A stretch of 64,000 nt of DNA from Alphaproteobacteria bacterium (GTDB taxonomy: Bacteria; Pseudomonadota; Alphaproteobacteria; Caulobacterales; Caulobacteraceae): assembly GCA_018820275.1 (NCBI GenBank), contig JAHJOO010000038.1, positions 62,001 through 126,000 of the forward strand. Direction: 5' to 3'. The notes below the pieces were generated by a model that saw nothing but the letters and a program-made list of their open reading frames with translations, was not told the origin of the DNA and did no database searches. Of the stretch, positions 45,510-53,513 are shown one piece after another. Made by a program: the position numbers and the translations under genes. Position 1 is the first letter of the stretch. Each line of letters opens with the position of its first letter.

Positions 45510-46784
45510 ATGCGCGCGGTCACCACGGGCTTCCTGTTCTTCGGCTATCTGTTCCTCGGCATGACCGTGGGGGCCCTGCTGTGGCGAGGCGGCCTGGGGC
45601 TGGGAGCGGGCGTGGCCGGAACCCTGGGGACGCTGGGCGTGCTGGCCGCGGTTCACGTCGCCGTGGCCTCGGCCGCCCGGGCCCGGGCGCTGTCGCAGGA
45701 AATCGCCCAGGTGCGCGAGGCCCACCGCCTGCTGGCCGACGCCATGGAGCAGACCCAGGGGGCGCTGTCCGACCTGGCCCTCGCCATCGAGAGCGGCCCC
45801 CTGTCGCGCGCCGAGGAGCTGACCGGCGAGGTGCGCATGCTGGAGACCCTGATCCAGCAGATGAGCGAGAGCGTGGACCAGCGTCTGGCCGACGCCCGCC
45901 CCGCGGCCAGCCCGTTCGAGGATCGCCATCGGCGCCAGGCCGACGCCCTGCTGCGCACCGTGCACGACGCCCTGACGGAAAACCGGGTCGACCTGTACCT
46001 GCAGCCCGTCGTCAGCCTGCCGCAGCGTCGGACGGTCTTCTACGAGAGCTTCACCCGCCTGCGCGATTCGACCGACCGGGTGATGATGCCGGCGGAATAC
46101 CTGTCCATCGCCGAGGGCGAGGGGCTGGTGCCGGCGATCGACAACCTGCTGCTGTTCCGCTGCGCCCAGATCGTGCGGCGACTGGCCCGGCAGGACCGCA
46201 AGGTCGGCGTCTTCTGCAACGTGGCCCTGTCCTCGCTGGGCGACGAGACCTTCTTCCCCCAGTTCCTGGATTTCCTGAACCAGAACCGCGACCTGAACCA
46301 GGCGCTGATCTTCGAACTGGGTCAGGCGACGTTCGACGCGCGCGGCGCCGTCGAGGCCCGCAACATGGCCAAGCTGGCCGACCTGGGCTTCCGCTTCTCC
46401 ATCGACAAGGTGCAGACGCTGGATCTCGACTTCGCCGATCTGCAGCGGTCCGACGTGCGGTTCGTCAAGGTCGCGGCGGACCTGCTGATCGAGCAGCTGC
46501 TGGACCTCGACGGCGCGGCGCCGCTGGCCTCCCTGCCCGACATCCGGGCGGCGGACTTCGCCGGTCTGACGCGCCGCTACGGCATCGAGGTCATCGCCGA
46601 GAAGTGCGAAAGCGAACGCCAGATCGTCGACGTCCTCGAACTGGACGTGGGCATGGGTCAGGGCCACCTGTTCGGCGAGCCGCGCGCCATCAAGGAAGAC
46701 GTGCTGGCCGAGACGGACCCGCCGGCGGAGTTCCTGCGCTCGACGCTTCGCACCGCCGAGACGCGGCGACGCCGCGTCGGCTAG
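45510..46784 (+). CDS. tipF: EAL-domain protein resembling flagellar-positioning TipF (degenerate EAL)
   Basis: The 424-residue protein has two N-terminal membrane helices (about 5-25 and 33-54), a coiled coil (about 60-125), and an EAL domain (about 140-410). TipF of Caulobacter has this layout and binds c-di-GMP to help place the flagellum. The EAL motif reads E-S-F (Glu179), and the usual D-D-F-G-T-G loop reads D-K-V-Q-T, so metal-dependent hydrolysis is unlikely; a c-di-GMP effector role fits. The identity with TipF is inferred from architecture. No other flagellar genes are in the window. Confidence 0.75.
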   Translation: MRAVTTGFLFFGYLFLGMTVGALLWRGGLGLGAGVAGTLGTLGVLAAVHVAVASAARARALSQEIAQVREAHRLLADAMEQTQGALSDLALAIESGPLSRAEELTGEVRMLETLIQQMSESVDQRLADARPAASPFEDRHRRQADALLRTVHDALTENRVDLYLQPVVSLPQRRTVFYESFTRLRDSTDRVMMPAEYLSIAEGEGLVPAIDNLLLFRCAQIVRRLARQDRKVGVFCNVALSSLGDETFFPQFLDFLNQNRDLNQALIFELGQATFDARGAVEARNMAKLADLGFRFSIDKVQTLDLDFADLQRSDVRFVKVAADLLIEQLLDLDGAAPLASLPDIRAADFAGLTRRYGIEVIAEKCESERQIVDVLELDVGMGQGHLFGEPRAIKEDVLAETDPPAEFLRSTLRTAETRRRRVG

Positions 46785-46816
46785 CCTTGGCCGTCGCCGC
46801 CTGCTAACCGCGCCGC

Positions 46817-47350
46817 ATGAAGATCCCCCGCATCGCCTGGGCCGCCTACGGCTTCGCCGTCCTGATCATCCTGCTGGACCAGGCCACCAAGGCCTGGGTG
46901 CTGGGGTCGGCGGACGTGTCGGACGTGGCGATGATCCCAGACGGCTACCGCTTCGCCGAGGTCATTCCGGGCCTCTTCCACATCACCATGGTTCGCAACA
47001 CCGGCGTCAGCTTCGGCCTGTTCGGGGGCGGCGAGGCGCGCTGGGCGCTGACGGTCTTCTCGCTGCTGGTCTCGGGCTTTCTGGTGTGGTGGGCGACGCG
47101 GACCGACCGCCGGATCCTGATCACCGCCATCGGCCTGGTCATCGGCGGCGCGGTCGGCAATGCCATCGACCGGATCCAGTACGGCTACGTCGTGGACTTT
47201 CTCGACTTCTCGGGCACCGGGGTGTTTCCGTGGGTCTTCAACGTCGCAGACGCGGCCATCACGGTCGGCGTGATCCTGCTGTTCGTCGACGGTTTCCTGA
47301 GCGACCGCCGTCCGCCGGCCAAGGTTGGCGCGGCCCCCGAAAAGTCGTAA
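46817..47350 (+). CDS. lspA: signal peptidase II (lipoprotein signal peptidase)
   Basis: The 177-residue, four-helix aspartic peptidase cleaves prolipoproteins at the lipobox Cys. Catalytic Asp motifs are N-A-I-D-R-I-x-Y-G and F-N-V-A-D-A. The N-terminal I-L-L-D-Q-A-T-K segment is also conserved. It is followed after 60 bp by a lipoprotein gene, a probable substrate. Confidence 0.95.
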   Translation: MKIPRIAWAAYGFAVLIILLDQATKAWVLGSADVSDVAMIPDGYRFAEVIPGLFHITMVRNTGVSFGLFGGGEARWALTVFSLLVSGFLVWWATRTDRRILITAIGLVIGGAVGNAIDRIQYGYVVDFLDFSGTGVFPWVFNVADAAITVGVILLFVDGFLSDRRPPAKVGAAPEKS

Positions 47351-47410
47351 TCAGCCGCTCTTGAAGTCCGACGCGCCTTCGTGCGTCCGCCGCCGTCGTG
47401 AGTTGAGACC

Positions 47411-47986
47411 ATGTCGATCCGCAAATATGCCGTCCTCGGTCTGATGACCGCCTCCGCCCTGTCGCTGGCCGCTTGCGGCAACGTGCGGCAGTCGCTGGGC
47501 ATGACCCGCGTCACCCCGGACGAGTTCCTGACGGTCTCCACCGCCCCGCTGAGCCTGCCGCCCGAGTACGGCCTGCGTCCGCCGCAGCCGGGCCAGCCCC
47601 GTCCGCAGGACGTCACCCCCGAGGTCGAGGCGCGCCGCATCCTGGCCACCGAGCGCGGCGCGGTGGTCCGGTCCGAAGGCGAACAGGCCCTGGCGGCGCG
47701 AGTCGGCGCGGGCACCGAGTCGGTCGACAGCCGCGTCCGCTATCTGGTCGACGACGAGTTCGGCGACCTGGCGCACAAGGAATCCAGCTGGGCCGACCGC
47801 GTGATGTTCTGGCGCCGCGACGACGCCTCGACGCAGGGCACGACGCAGATCACGACCAACGACGGGGCCGTGACGATCGACGCCACCACCGAATACGAGC
47901 GCATGCAGCAGCTGACGGGCGGCCAGAACGCCATCGTCATCACGCCGCGCCGCGCCGGCGGCGGCTTCAAACTGCCGGGACTGTAG
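47411..47986 (+). CDS. DUF3035 lipoprotein (BamF-like)
   Basis: A 191-residue precursor with lipobox L-A-A-C (Cys22). It has the DUF3035 signature R-Q-S-L-G-M-x-R-x-x-P-D-E-F-x-x-V, then P-L-S-L-P-P-E-Y. In Caulobacter, BamF is a lipoprotein of this kind within the outer membrane assembly (BAM) complex; I infer the same from length and motif. A long polar tail follows. Gene order lspA then DUF3035 is common in alphaproteobacteria. Confidence 0.85.
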   Translation: MSIRKYAVLGLMTASALSLAACGNVRQSLGMTRVTPDEFLTVSTAPLSLPPEYGLRPPQPGQPRPQDVTPEVEARRILATERGAVVRSEGEQALAARVGAGTESVDSRVRYLVDDEFGDLAHKESSWADRVMFWRRDDASTQGTTQITTNDGAVTIDATTEYERMQQLTGGQNAIVITPRRAGGGFKLPGL

Positions 47987-47989
47987 GCC

Positions 47990-48961
47990 TCAGGTCGTCA
48001 GCACGCGGGGAAGTTTGAAGGTGACGGTCTCGCGCAGGCCGTCGTCCTCGCTCACCTCGGCGTCGAAGCGCCCACAGACGGCGTCGATCACCCCCTGAAC
48101 CAGGCTTTCCGGCGCCGACGCCCCGGCGGTGACACCGAGTGCGCGCACGCCCTCGAACCAGGCCCAGTCGATCTGCGAGGCGTCGTCGACTAGATGGGCC
48201 GCGGCGGCCCCCGCCCGATGCGCGACCTCGACCAGGCGCACCGAGTTCGACGAGTTCTTCGACCCGACCACGAGCACCAGATCGCTGACCTGCCCCAGTC
48301 GCTTGACCGCTTCCTGACGGTTGGTGGTGGCGTAGCAGATGTCTTCCTTGTGCGGATCCGGCAGCTCCGGGAAGCGCCGCTTGAGCGCCGCGAGAATCTC
48401 CGCCGTGTCGTCGACCGAGAGGGTGGTCTGGGTGGCGTAGGCGAGGGCCGCCCCCGCGGGTCGCACGAAGGCCTCGGCGTCCTCGACCGTCTCGATCAGG
48501 GAGATCGCCTCCGGCGGAAGCTGACCCATGGTGCCGATCACCTCGGGATGGCCGGCGTGACCGATCAGCAGGATGTGCCGGCCGGCCGCATGGTGGCGTT
48601 CCGCCTCGACGTGGACCTTGGAGACGAGCGGACAGGTGGCGTCCAGGAACAGCATCTCGCGCGATCGGGCGGCGGCCGGCACGGACTTGGGCACCCCGTG
48701 GGCCGAGAAGACCACGGGCCGGTCGTCCGGGCAGTCGTCCAGCTCCTTGACGAAGATCGCCCCCATGGCCTTGAGGCGATCAACGACGTGCTTGTTGTGC
48801 ACGATCTCGTGGCGGACGTAGACGGGCGCCCCGTACTTCTCCAGGGCGCGCTCGACGATCTGGATGGCGCGGTCCACGCCGGCGCAGAAGCCTCGCGGCG
48901 CGGCGAGCCGCACGGTAAGCGGACGGCGCGGATCGTCGACGGCGGCGGAGGGAGGGGTCAT
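47990..48961 (-). CDS. ispH: 4-hydroxy-3-methylbut-2-enyl diphosphate reductase
   Basis: IspH makes IPP and DMAPP in the last MEP-pathway step with an iron-sulphur cluster. At 323 residues it is normal. Cys ligands occur in [16 protein letters not shown] and [10 protein letters not shown]; other motifs are H-E-I-V-H-N and S-S-N-S-x-R-L. It converges on the DUF3035 gene with a 3-bp gap. Confidence 0.96.
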   Translation of the reverse strand: MTPPSAAVDDPRRPLTVRLAAPRGFCAGVDRAIQIVERALEKYGAPVYVRHEIVHNKHVVDRLKAMGAIFVKELDDCPDDRPVVFSAHGVPKSVPAAARSREMLFLDATCPLVSKVHVEAERHHAAGRHILLIGHAGHPEVIGTMGQLPPEAISLIETVEDAEAFVRPAGAALAYATQTTLSVDDTAEILAALKRRFPELPDPHKEDICYATTNRQEAVKRLGQVSDLVLVVGSKNSSNSVRLVEVAHRAGAAAAHLVDDASQIDWAWFEGVRALGVTAGASAPESLVQGVIDAVCGRFDAEVSEDDGLRETVTFKLPRVLTT

Positions 48962-49029
48962 GCCGCCTCATCTAGAGGCTGGCGACCCCGCGCGCCACCG
49001 TCCCGCGGGTTTGCCGCGCCTCGGTTTAG

Positions 49030-49055
49030 CCGCTATCAGCGGTAAGCGTCTTACC
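49030..49055. repeat. overlapping inverted repeats in the ispH divergent intergenic region
   Basis: CCGCT-ATC-AGCGG (49030-49042) overlaps GGTAAG-CGT-CTTACC (49041-49055). Both are perfect stems with 3-nt loops. They lie between the divergent ispH and the secreted-protein gene, which suits an operator or two alternative hairpins. The function is unknown. Confidence 0.55.
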
Positions 49056-49100
49056 GGGCGGGGCGCACGTCGCGCGCCCGCTCCCAGCCGGATATTCATC

Positions 49101-49763
49101 ATGCGTCGCGTCCTTCCGCTCGTTCTCGTCGCCGGCCTGGCCGCCGCGGCCCTGCCGTCCGCCGTCGCCGCCCAGAGCCAGTCGGGCCGAGGCGAAACCG
49201 CCGACGGGCAGAACGCCAACCAGACCGCCCGCCAGCCGCGGATCGCCCCCCTGTCGCGCCGGGCGAACGCCGGGCCGTGCCCGACCGTCCGGATCCTCTA
49301 TGACGCCGCGCGCTACGTCGAACTGGCCGACGGTCAGGCGCGCGCCGCCAGCGTCGGCTACACCGGCGAGATCGAGGGCGTGAACTCGGAGTGCACCTAT
49401 CGCAACGACGAGCCGATCACGATCGACATGGACATGCTGTTCCGGCTCGGCAAAGGACCGGCGGCCCAGGGCGAGGGCCGCACCTACCGCTACTGGGTCG
49501 CGGTGACGGCGCGCGACCGCGCCGTGCTGCACAAGGAATATTTCGACCTGCCGGTGGCCTTCGTGGAGGGTGCCGACCGGATGGACGCCCACGAGCAGCA
49601 GCGGATCGTCATCCCGCGGGCGGAAGCCACCACCTCGGGCGAGAATTTCGAGGTCCTGATCGGCTTCGACGTGACCCCCGAACAGGCCGAGTTCAACCGC
49701 AACGGCAGTCGCTTCTGCGTCGACGCCGTCGGGACCGACCCGGGCACCTGCGTCCGCAGATGA
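49101..49763 (+). CDS. secreted hypothetical protein
   Basis: A 220-residue precursor with a signal peptide ([17 protein letters not shown]; cleavage near A-V-A-A-Q). The mature part has three Cys: P-C-P-T-V-R, E-C-T-Y-R-N-D, and the F-C-V-D-A-V-G terminal region plus C-V-R-R. A hydrophilic beta-type domain follows. No family recognised; similar genes stand before argS in Caulobacterales. It is coupled to argS by ATGA. Confidence 0.75.
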   Translation: MRRVLPLVLVAGLAAAALPSAVAAQSQSGRGETADGQNANQTARQPRIAPLSRRANAGPCPTVRILYDAARYVELADGQARAASVGYTGEIEGVNSECTYRNDEPITIDMDMLFRLGKGPAAQGEGRTYRYWVAVTARDRAVLHKEYFDLPVAFVEGADRMDAHEQQRIVIPRAEATTSGENFEVLIGFDVTPEQAEFNRNGSRFCVDAVGTDPGTCVRR

Positions 49764-51520
49764 GCGCTCTGAGATCCGACCTGGGCGAAGCGGTCGCGGC
49801 CGCCTTCGCCGCCGAAGGCGTGGACGCCGCGGCCGTGCGGGTGACGGCCTCGGACCGGCCCGACCTTGCTGACTTCCAGTCCAACGCCGCCCTCGCCCTG
49901 GCCAAGGTCACCAAGGCCAACCCGCGCGATCTGGCCGGGCGCGTCGCCGCGCGGCTGGAGGGCGATCCCCGCCTTGCGGCCGTCGAGGTGGCGGGGCCGG
50001 GCTTCATCAATCTGAAGGTTGCGGACGCCGCCCTGTCGCAGCGGGCGATCGAGGTCGCGAGCGACGCGGCGCGCGCCGGCGCCGAGGCCGTGGCCGAGCC
50101 GCGCCGGGTGGTCATCGACTTCGCCGGACCGAACGTGGCCAAGCCCATGCACGTGGGGCATCTGCGCAGCTCGATCATCGGCGAGAGCCTGAAGCGGCTG
50201 TTCCGCTTCCGCGGCGATACGGTCTGGGGCGACGCCCATTTCGGCGACTGGGGCTTCCAGATGGGGCTGCTGATCACCGCCCTGGCCGAGGAGGGCCGCG
50301 CCGACGCCTTTCTGGCCGAACACGGCCCCTTCCCCGCCGAAAGCCCGGTGACGCTCGAGGACCTCGAGCGGCTGTACCCGGCCGCCGCCGCCCGCGCGAA
50401 GGAAGAGCCGGAGTTCCGCGACCGCGCCCGCAAGGCCACCGCCGAGCTGCAGGCCGGGCGTGCCGGCTATCGCGCGCTATGGGCCCATTTCGTCGCTGTC
50501 AGCCGCACGGCGCTGGAGCGCGAATTCACCGCCCTGGGCGTCACCTTCGACCTGTGGAACGGCGAGTCGGACGCCGATCCCCTGATCCCCGACATGGTCG
50601 CCGATCTGAAGGCGCGGGGCCTGGCCGAGTTCGATCAGGGCGCCTGGATCATCCGCGTGTCCGAAGAGGGCGAGAAGCGCGAGCTGGCCCCCCTGCTGCT
50701 GGTCTCGTCCGAGGGCTCGGCCATGTACGGGACCACCGACCTGGCCACCATCCTGCAGCGCCGTCGCGAGCAGGATTTCGATCTCGTGCTCTACTGCGTC
50801 GACGCGCGCCAGGGCGACCATTTCGAACAGGTGTTCCGGGCCGCCTGCAAGGCCGGCTATGCGACGCCCGGCCAGCTGGAGCACGCCGCCAACGGGACCA
50901 TGAACGGGTCCGACGGCAAGCCCTTCAAGACCCGCGCGGGCGGCGTGCTGAAGCTGCACGATCTGATCACCATGGCGACCGACAAGGCCCGCGATCGCCT
51001 GCGCGAGGCGCATCTGGGCGAGGACGCCTCGGCCGAGGAGTTCGACGCGATCGCGCACAGGGTCGGCGTCGCCGCCCTGAAGTTCGCCGACCTGTCGAAC
51101 GGCCGAACCACCAGCTACGTCTTCGACCTGGACCGCTTCACCAGCTTCGAGGGCAAGACGGGGCCATACCTGCTGTATCAGGCGGTGCGCATCAAATCCC
51201 TGCTGCGCAAGGCCGCCGACCAGAGCGTTGAGCCGGGCCCCATCGCCGTGGCCGAACCCGCCGAGCGCGACCTGGTCCTGACGCTGGACGCCTTCGAACA
51301 GGCGGTGGACGACGCCTACGCCAAGCGCGCGCCCCACGTGGTGGCCGAGCACGCCTACCGGCTGGCCCAGGCGTTCTCGAAATTCTACGCCGCCTGCCCG
51401 GTGCTCGCCCCGGGCCACGAGGCGACCCGCGGGTCGCGGCTGGCGCTCGCCGCGGCGGCGCTGATGCAGCTGGAGACGGCGCTGGGCCTGCTGGGCATCG
51501 ACGTGCCGGAGCGGATGTAG
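49760..51520 (+). CDS. argS: arginyl-tRNA synthetase
   Basis: Class I arginyl-tRNA synthetase, 586 residues. The N-terminal domain precedes the ATP motif H-V-G-H-L-R-S-S (HIGH-like) and the K-P-M-H segment. W-G-D-x-H-F-G-D-W-G and later [14 protein letters not shown] support it. The all-helix anticodon domain ends with [11 protein letters not shown] at 49760 overlaps the previous stop. Confidence 0.96.
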   Translation: MSALRSDLGEAVAAAFAAEGVDAAAVRVTASDRPDLADFQSNAALALAKVTKANPRDLAGRVAARLEGDPRLAAVEVAGPGFINLKVADAALSQRAIEVASDAARAGAEAVAEPRRVVIDFAGPNVAKPMHVGHLRSSIIGESLKRLFRFRGDTVWGDAHFGDWGFQMGLLITALAEEGRADAFLAEHGPFPAESPVTLEDLERLYPAAAARAKEEPEFRDRARKATAELQAGRAGYRALWAHFVAVSRTALEREFTALGVTFDLWNGESDADPLIPDMVADLKARGLAEFDQGAWIIRVSEEGEKRELAPLLLVSSEGSAMYGTTDLATILQRRREQDFDLVLYCVDARQGDHFEQVFRAACKAGYATPGQLEHAANGTMNGSDGKPFKTRAGGVLKLHDLITMATDKARDRLREAHLGEDASAEEFDAIAHRVGVAALKFADLSNGRTTSYVFDLDRFTSFEGKTGPYLLYQAVRIKSLLRKAADQSVEPGPIAVAEPAERDLVLTLDAFEQAVDDAYAKRAPHVVAEHAYRLAQAFSKFYAACPVLAPGHEATRGSRLALAAAALMQLETALGLLGIDVPERM

Positions 51521-51589
51521 CGTCAACGACACGGACTCCGGGCCTGTGGATCGATTAACTGTTTCGATCGGGGACGGGCGGAGCCGGGC

Positions 51590-52351
51590 ATGGGGCGCAG
51601 GGCCAGCATTGAGTTCGACGTACCGGCGGTGCGCCGCGACGGCTTCGCCCTGCCGCTGCGTCGGGCGGGCCTGTACGTCGACGGCTTCAACCTGCACCAC
51701 GCCCTTCTGGAGTTCGACGAGCCAGAGCTGATGTGGCTGGACCTCAGGGCCCTCGGCCGTCGGCTGATCGGGCGGGGCGAGCGCCTGACCCAGGTCGTCT
51801 GGGCCTCGGCCCACCGGCCTCAGCGCCGCGACCGGGCCGAGCCCCTGTTCACCTACGAGCGGGCTCTGAGGGCCAGCGGCGTGCGCTGCCTGATGGGCCA
51901 TTTCGTGATGCACGGCGAAGGGTGCCGGGCCTGCGGGCACGTCTGGACGCGGGCGACCGAGAAGCAGAGCGACGTCAACCTGGCGCTCGCGGTCGCGGCC
52001 GACGCCATGGCCGGGCGCATCGACGCAGCCTATCTGGTAACCGGCGACGGGGATCATGCCGCGACCGTCCGCTATTTGGCCGAGGCACATCCGCGGATGC
52101 AGGTCGTCAGCGTCGCTCCGCCCGGGCGGGGCCATAATCGCCAGCTCCTGCGCTGGGCGACGGCGCGGACGGAGATCGCCCCCGCTCACGTGAGGGCCAG
52201 CCAGCTGCCCGACCGCATCGTGACCCGGGCCGGGGTCGTCGTGCGCCCCGATGCCTGGCGCCCCGACGACCCCACGCCGTCGCCGGACCCGACCGATCCC
52301 CCCTCGACCGCGCGCGCGCCGCACCTCAGACTGGTCGTGTCGAACACCTGA
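51590..52351 (+). CDS. NYN-domain (PIN-like) protein
   Basis: The 253-residue protein has a NYN-type nuclease-like core. Acidic residues are Asp31 in Y-V-D-G-F-N, E-K-Q-S-D-V-N-L-A-L-A, and T-G-D-G-D-H-A, which could form the metal site. A C-x-x-C (G-C-R-A-C-G) lies between them. A Pro/Asp-rich tail (about 215-245) follows. LabA-like NYN proteins act on RNA or as regulators; target unknown. It lies 69 bp after argS on the same strand. Confidence 0.82.
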   Translation: MGRRASIEFDVPAVRRDGFALPLRRAGLYVDGFNLHHALLEFDEPELMWLDLRALGRRLIGRGERLTQVVWASAHRPQRRDRAEPLFTYERALRASGVRCLMGHFVMHGEGCRACGHVWTRATEKQSDVNLALAVAADAMAGRIDAAYLVTGDGDHAATVRYLAEAHPRMQVVSVAPPGRGHNRQLLRWATARTEIAPAHVRASQLPDRIVTRAGVVVRPDAWRPDDPTPSPDPTDPPSTARAPHLRLVVSNT

Positions 52352-52361
52352 GGTCCACGCC

Positions 52362-53381
52362 ATGACCGATCTCGCCGCCTACGTCGCCGGCCTGCCCAAG
52401 GCCGAGCTGCACCTGCACATCGAGGGCTCGCTGGAGCCCGAACAGATGTTCGAGTTCGCCCGGCGCAACCGCGTGGCCATTCCGTTCGACGACGTCGAGG
52501 CGGTGCGGGCGGCCTACGACTTCTCCAACCTGCAGGACTTCCTCGATATCTACTACGCCGGGGCGGACGTGCTGCGGACCGAGGCCGACTTCCACGACCT
52601 CGCCCTGGCCTATTTCCGGCGCGCCGCGGCCGACAATGTGCGGCACGCGGAGATCTTCTTCGATCCCCAGACGCATACGGACCGCGGCCTGCCCTTCGGC
52701 GTCGCGGCGGACGGTTTGCTGTCGGGAATGAAGGCGGCGGAGCTGGAACTGGGCGTCACGTCGAAGCTGATCCTGTGCTTCCTGCGCCACCTGGACGAAG
52801 CGGCGGCCTTCGACACGCTGAAGGCCGCCGAACCGTGGCTGGACCGCATCGTCGGCGTGGGGCTGGACTCGTCGGAGGTCGGGCATCCGCCGTCCAAGTT
52901 CCGGCGCGTGTTCGACCGCGCCGGCGAGATGGGCCTGAAGCGCGTGGCCCACGCCGGTGAGGAGGGCCCGCCCGCCTATGTGCACGAGGCGCTGGATCTG
53001 CTGCAGATCGACCGCATGGACCACGGCAACCGGTCGATGGAGGACGAGGCCCTGATCGCAAGGCTGGCGGCGGAGCAGATGACGCTGACGGTCTGCCCGC
53101 TGTCGAATCTGAAGCTGTGCGTGGTCAAGGACCTGAAGGACCACCCCGTGCCCGAGATGCTGCGGCGCGGCCTGCACGTGACGCTCAATTCCGACGATCC
53201 GGCCTATTTCGGCGGCTATGTGAACGAGAACTACATCCGTCTGGCCGAGGCCGTGGGGCTGACGCGGGCGCAGGTGACGCAGCTGGCGCGCCACAGTTTC
53301 GAGGGCAGTTTCCTGACTGATGCCGAAAAGGCGGCACACCTCGCCGAGGTGGAGGCCTGGGCCGCCCGCGCCGCCTCCTGA
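52362..53381 (+). CDS. adenine/adenosine deaminase family protein
   Basis: The 339-residue, zinc-dependent amidohydrolase has H-L-H-I-E-G-S-L-E-P (His17, His19), H-A-G-E-E-G-P-P-A-Y-V (about 200-210), H-G-N-R, and S-D-D-P-A-Y-F. The G-P-P form after H-A-G-E-E, and I-D/M-D-H-G, are typical of the adenine deaminase (Aah1/ADE) branch; adenosine deaminase is the alternative. It would produce hypoxanthine for purine salvage. The ATG at 52362 is 10 bp after the NYN gene. Confidence 0.88.
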   Translation: MTDLAAYVAGLPKAELHLHIEGSLEPEQMFEFARRNRVAIPFDDVEAVRAAYDFSNLQDFLDIYYAGADVLRTEADFHDLALAYFRRAAADNVRHAEIFFDPQTHTDRGLPFGVAADGLLSGMKAAELELGVTSKLILCFLRHLDEAAAFDTLKAAEPWLDRIVGVGLDSSEVGHPPSKFRRVFDRAGEMGLKRVAHAGEEGPPAYVHEALDLLQIDRMDHGNRSMEDEALIARLAAEQMTLTVCPLSNLKLCVVKDLKDHPVPEMLRRGLHVTLNSDDPAYFGGYVNENYIRLAEAVGLTRAQVTQLARHSFEGSFLTDAEKAAHLAEVEAWAARAAS

Positions 53382-53406
53382 GCCATTTCGTCCGCGACCG
53401 GCGGAC

Positions 53407-53430
53407 TTGACGACAAACGGACGCTTTACG
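53407..53430 (+). promoter_or_regulatory. candidate promoter of the TonB-dependent receptor gene
   Basis: TTGACGA (53407-53413) followed by GCTTTACG (53423-53430) partly fits the Caulobacter-type vegetative promoter TTGACGS...GCTANAWC. The match of the second box is partial. Confidence 0.3.
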
Positions 53431-53513
53431 GTCACGCTTGTGAAGCGGGGGCGTCGCGGGCCGGACACGCGCGGGGGCTACGGCCGGATTCTGCGTCACC
53501 CGGGGGATCCGTC

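Noticed and set aside
53390-53406. Hairpin GTCCGC/GCGGAC after the deaminase gene
   Set aside because: Short stem without a T-run; chance pairing is common at this GC content.
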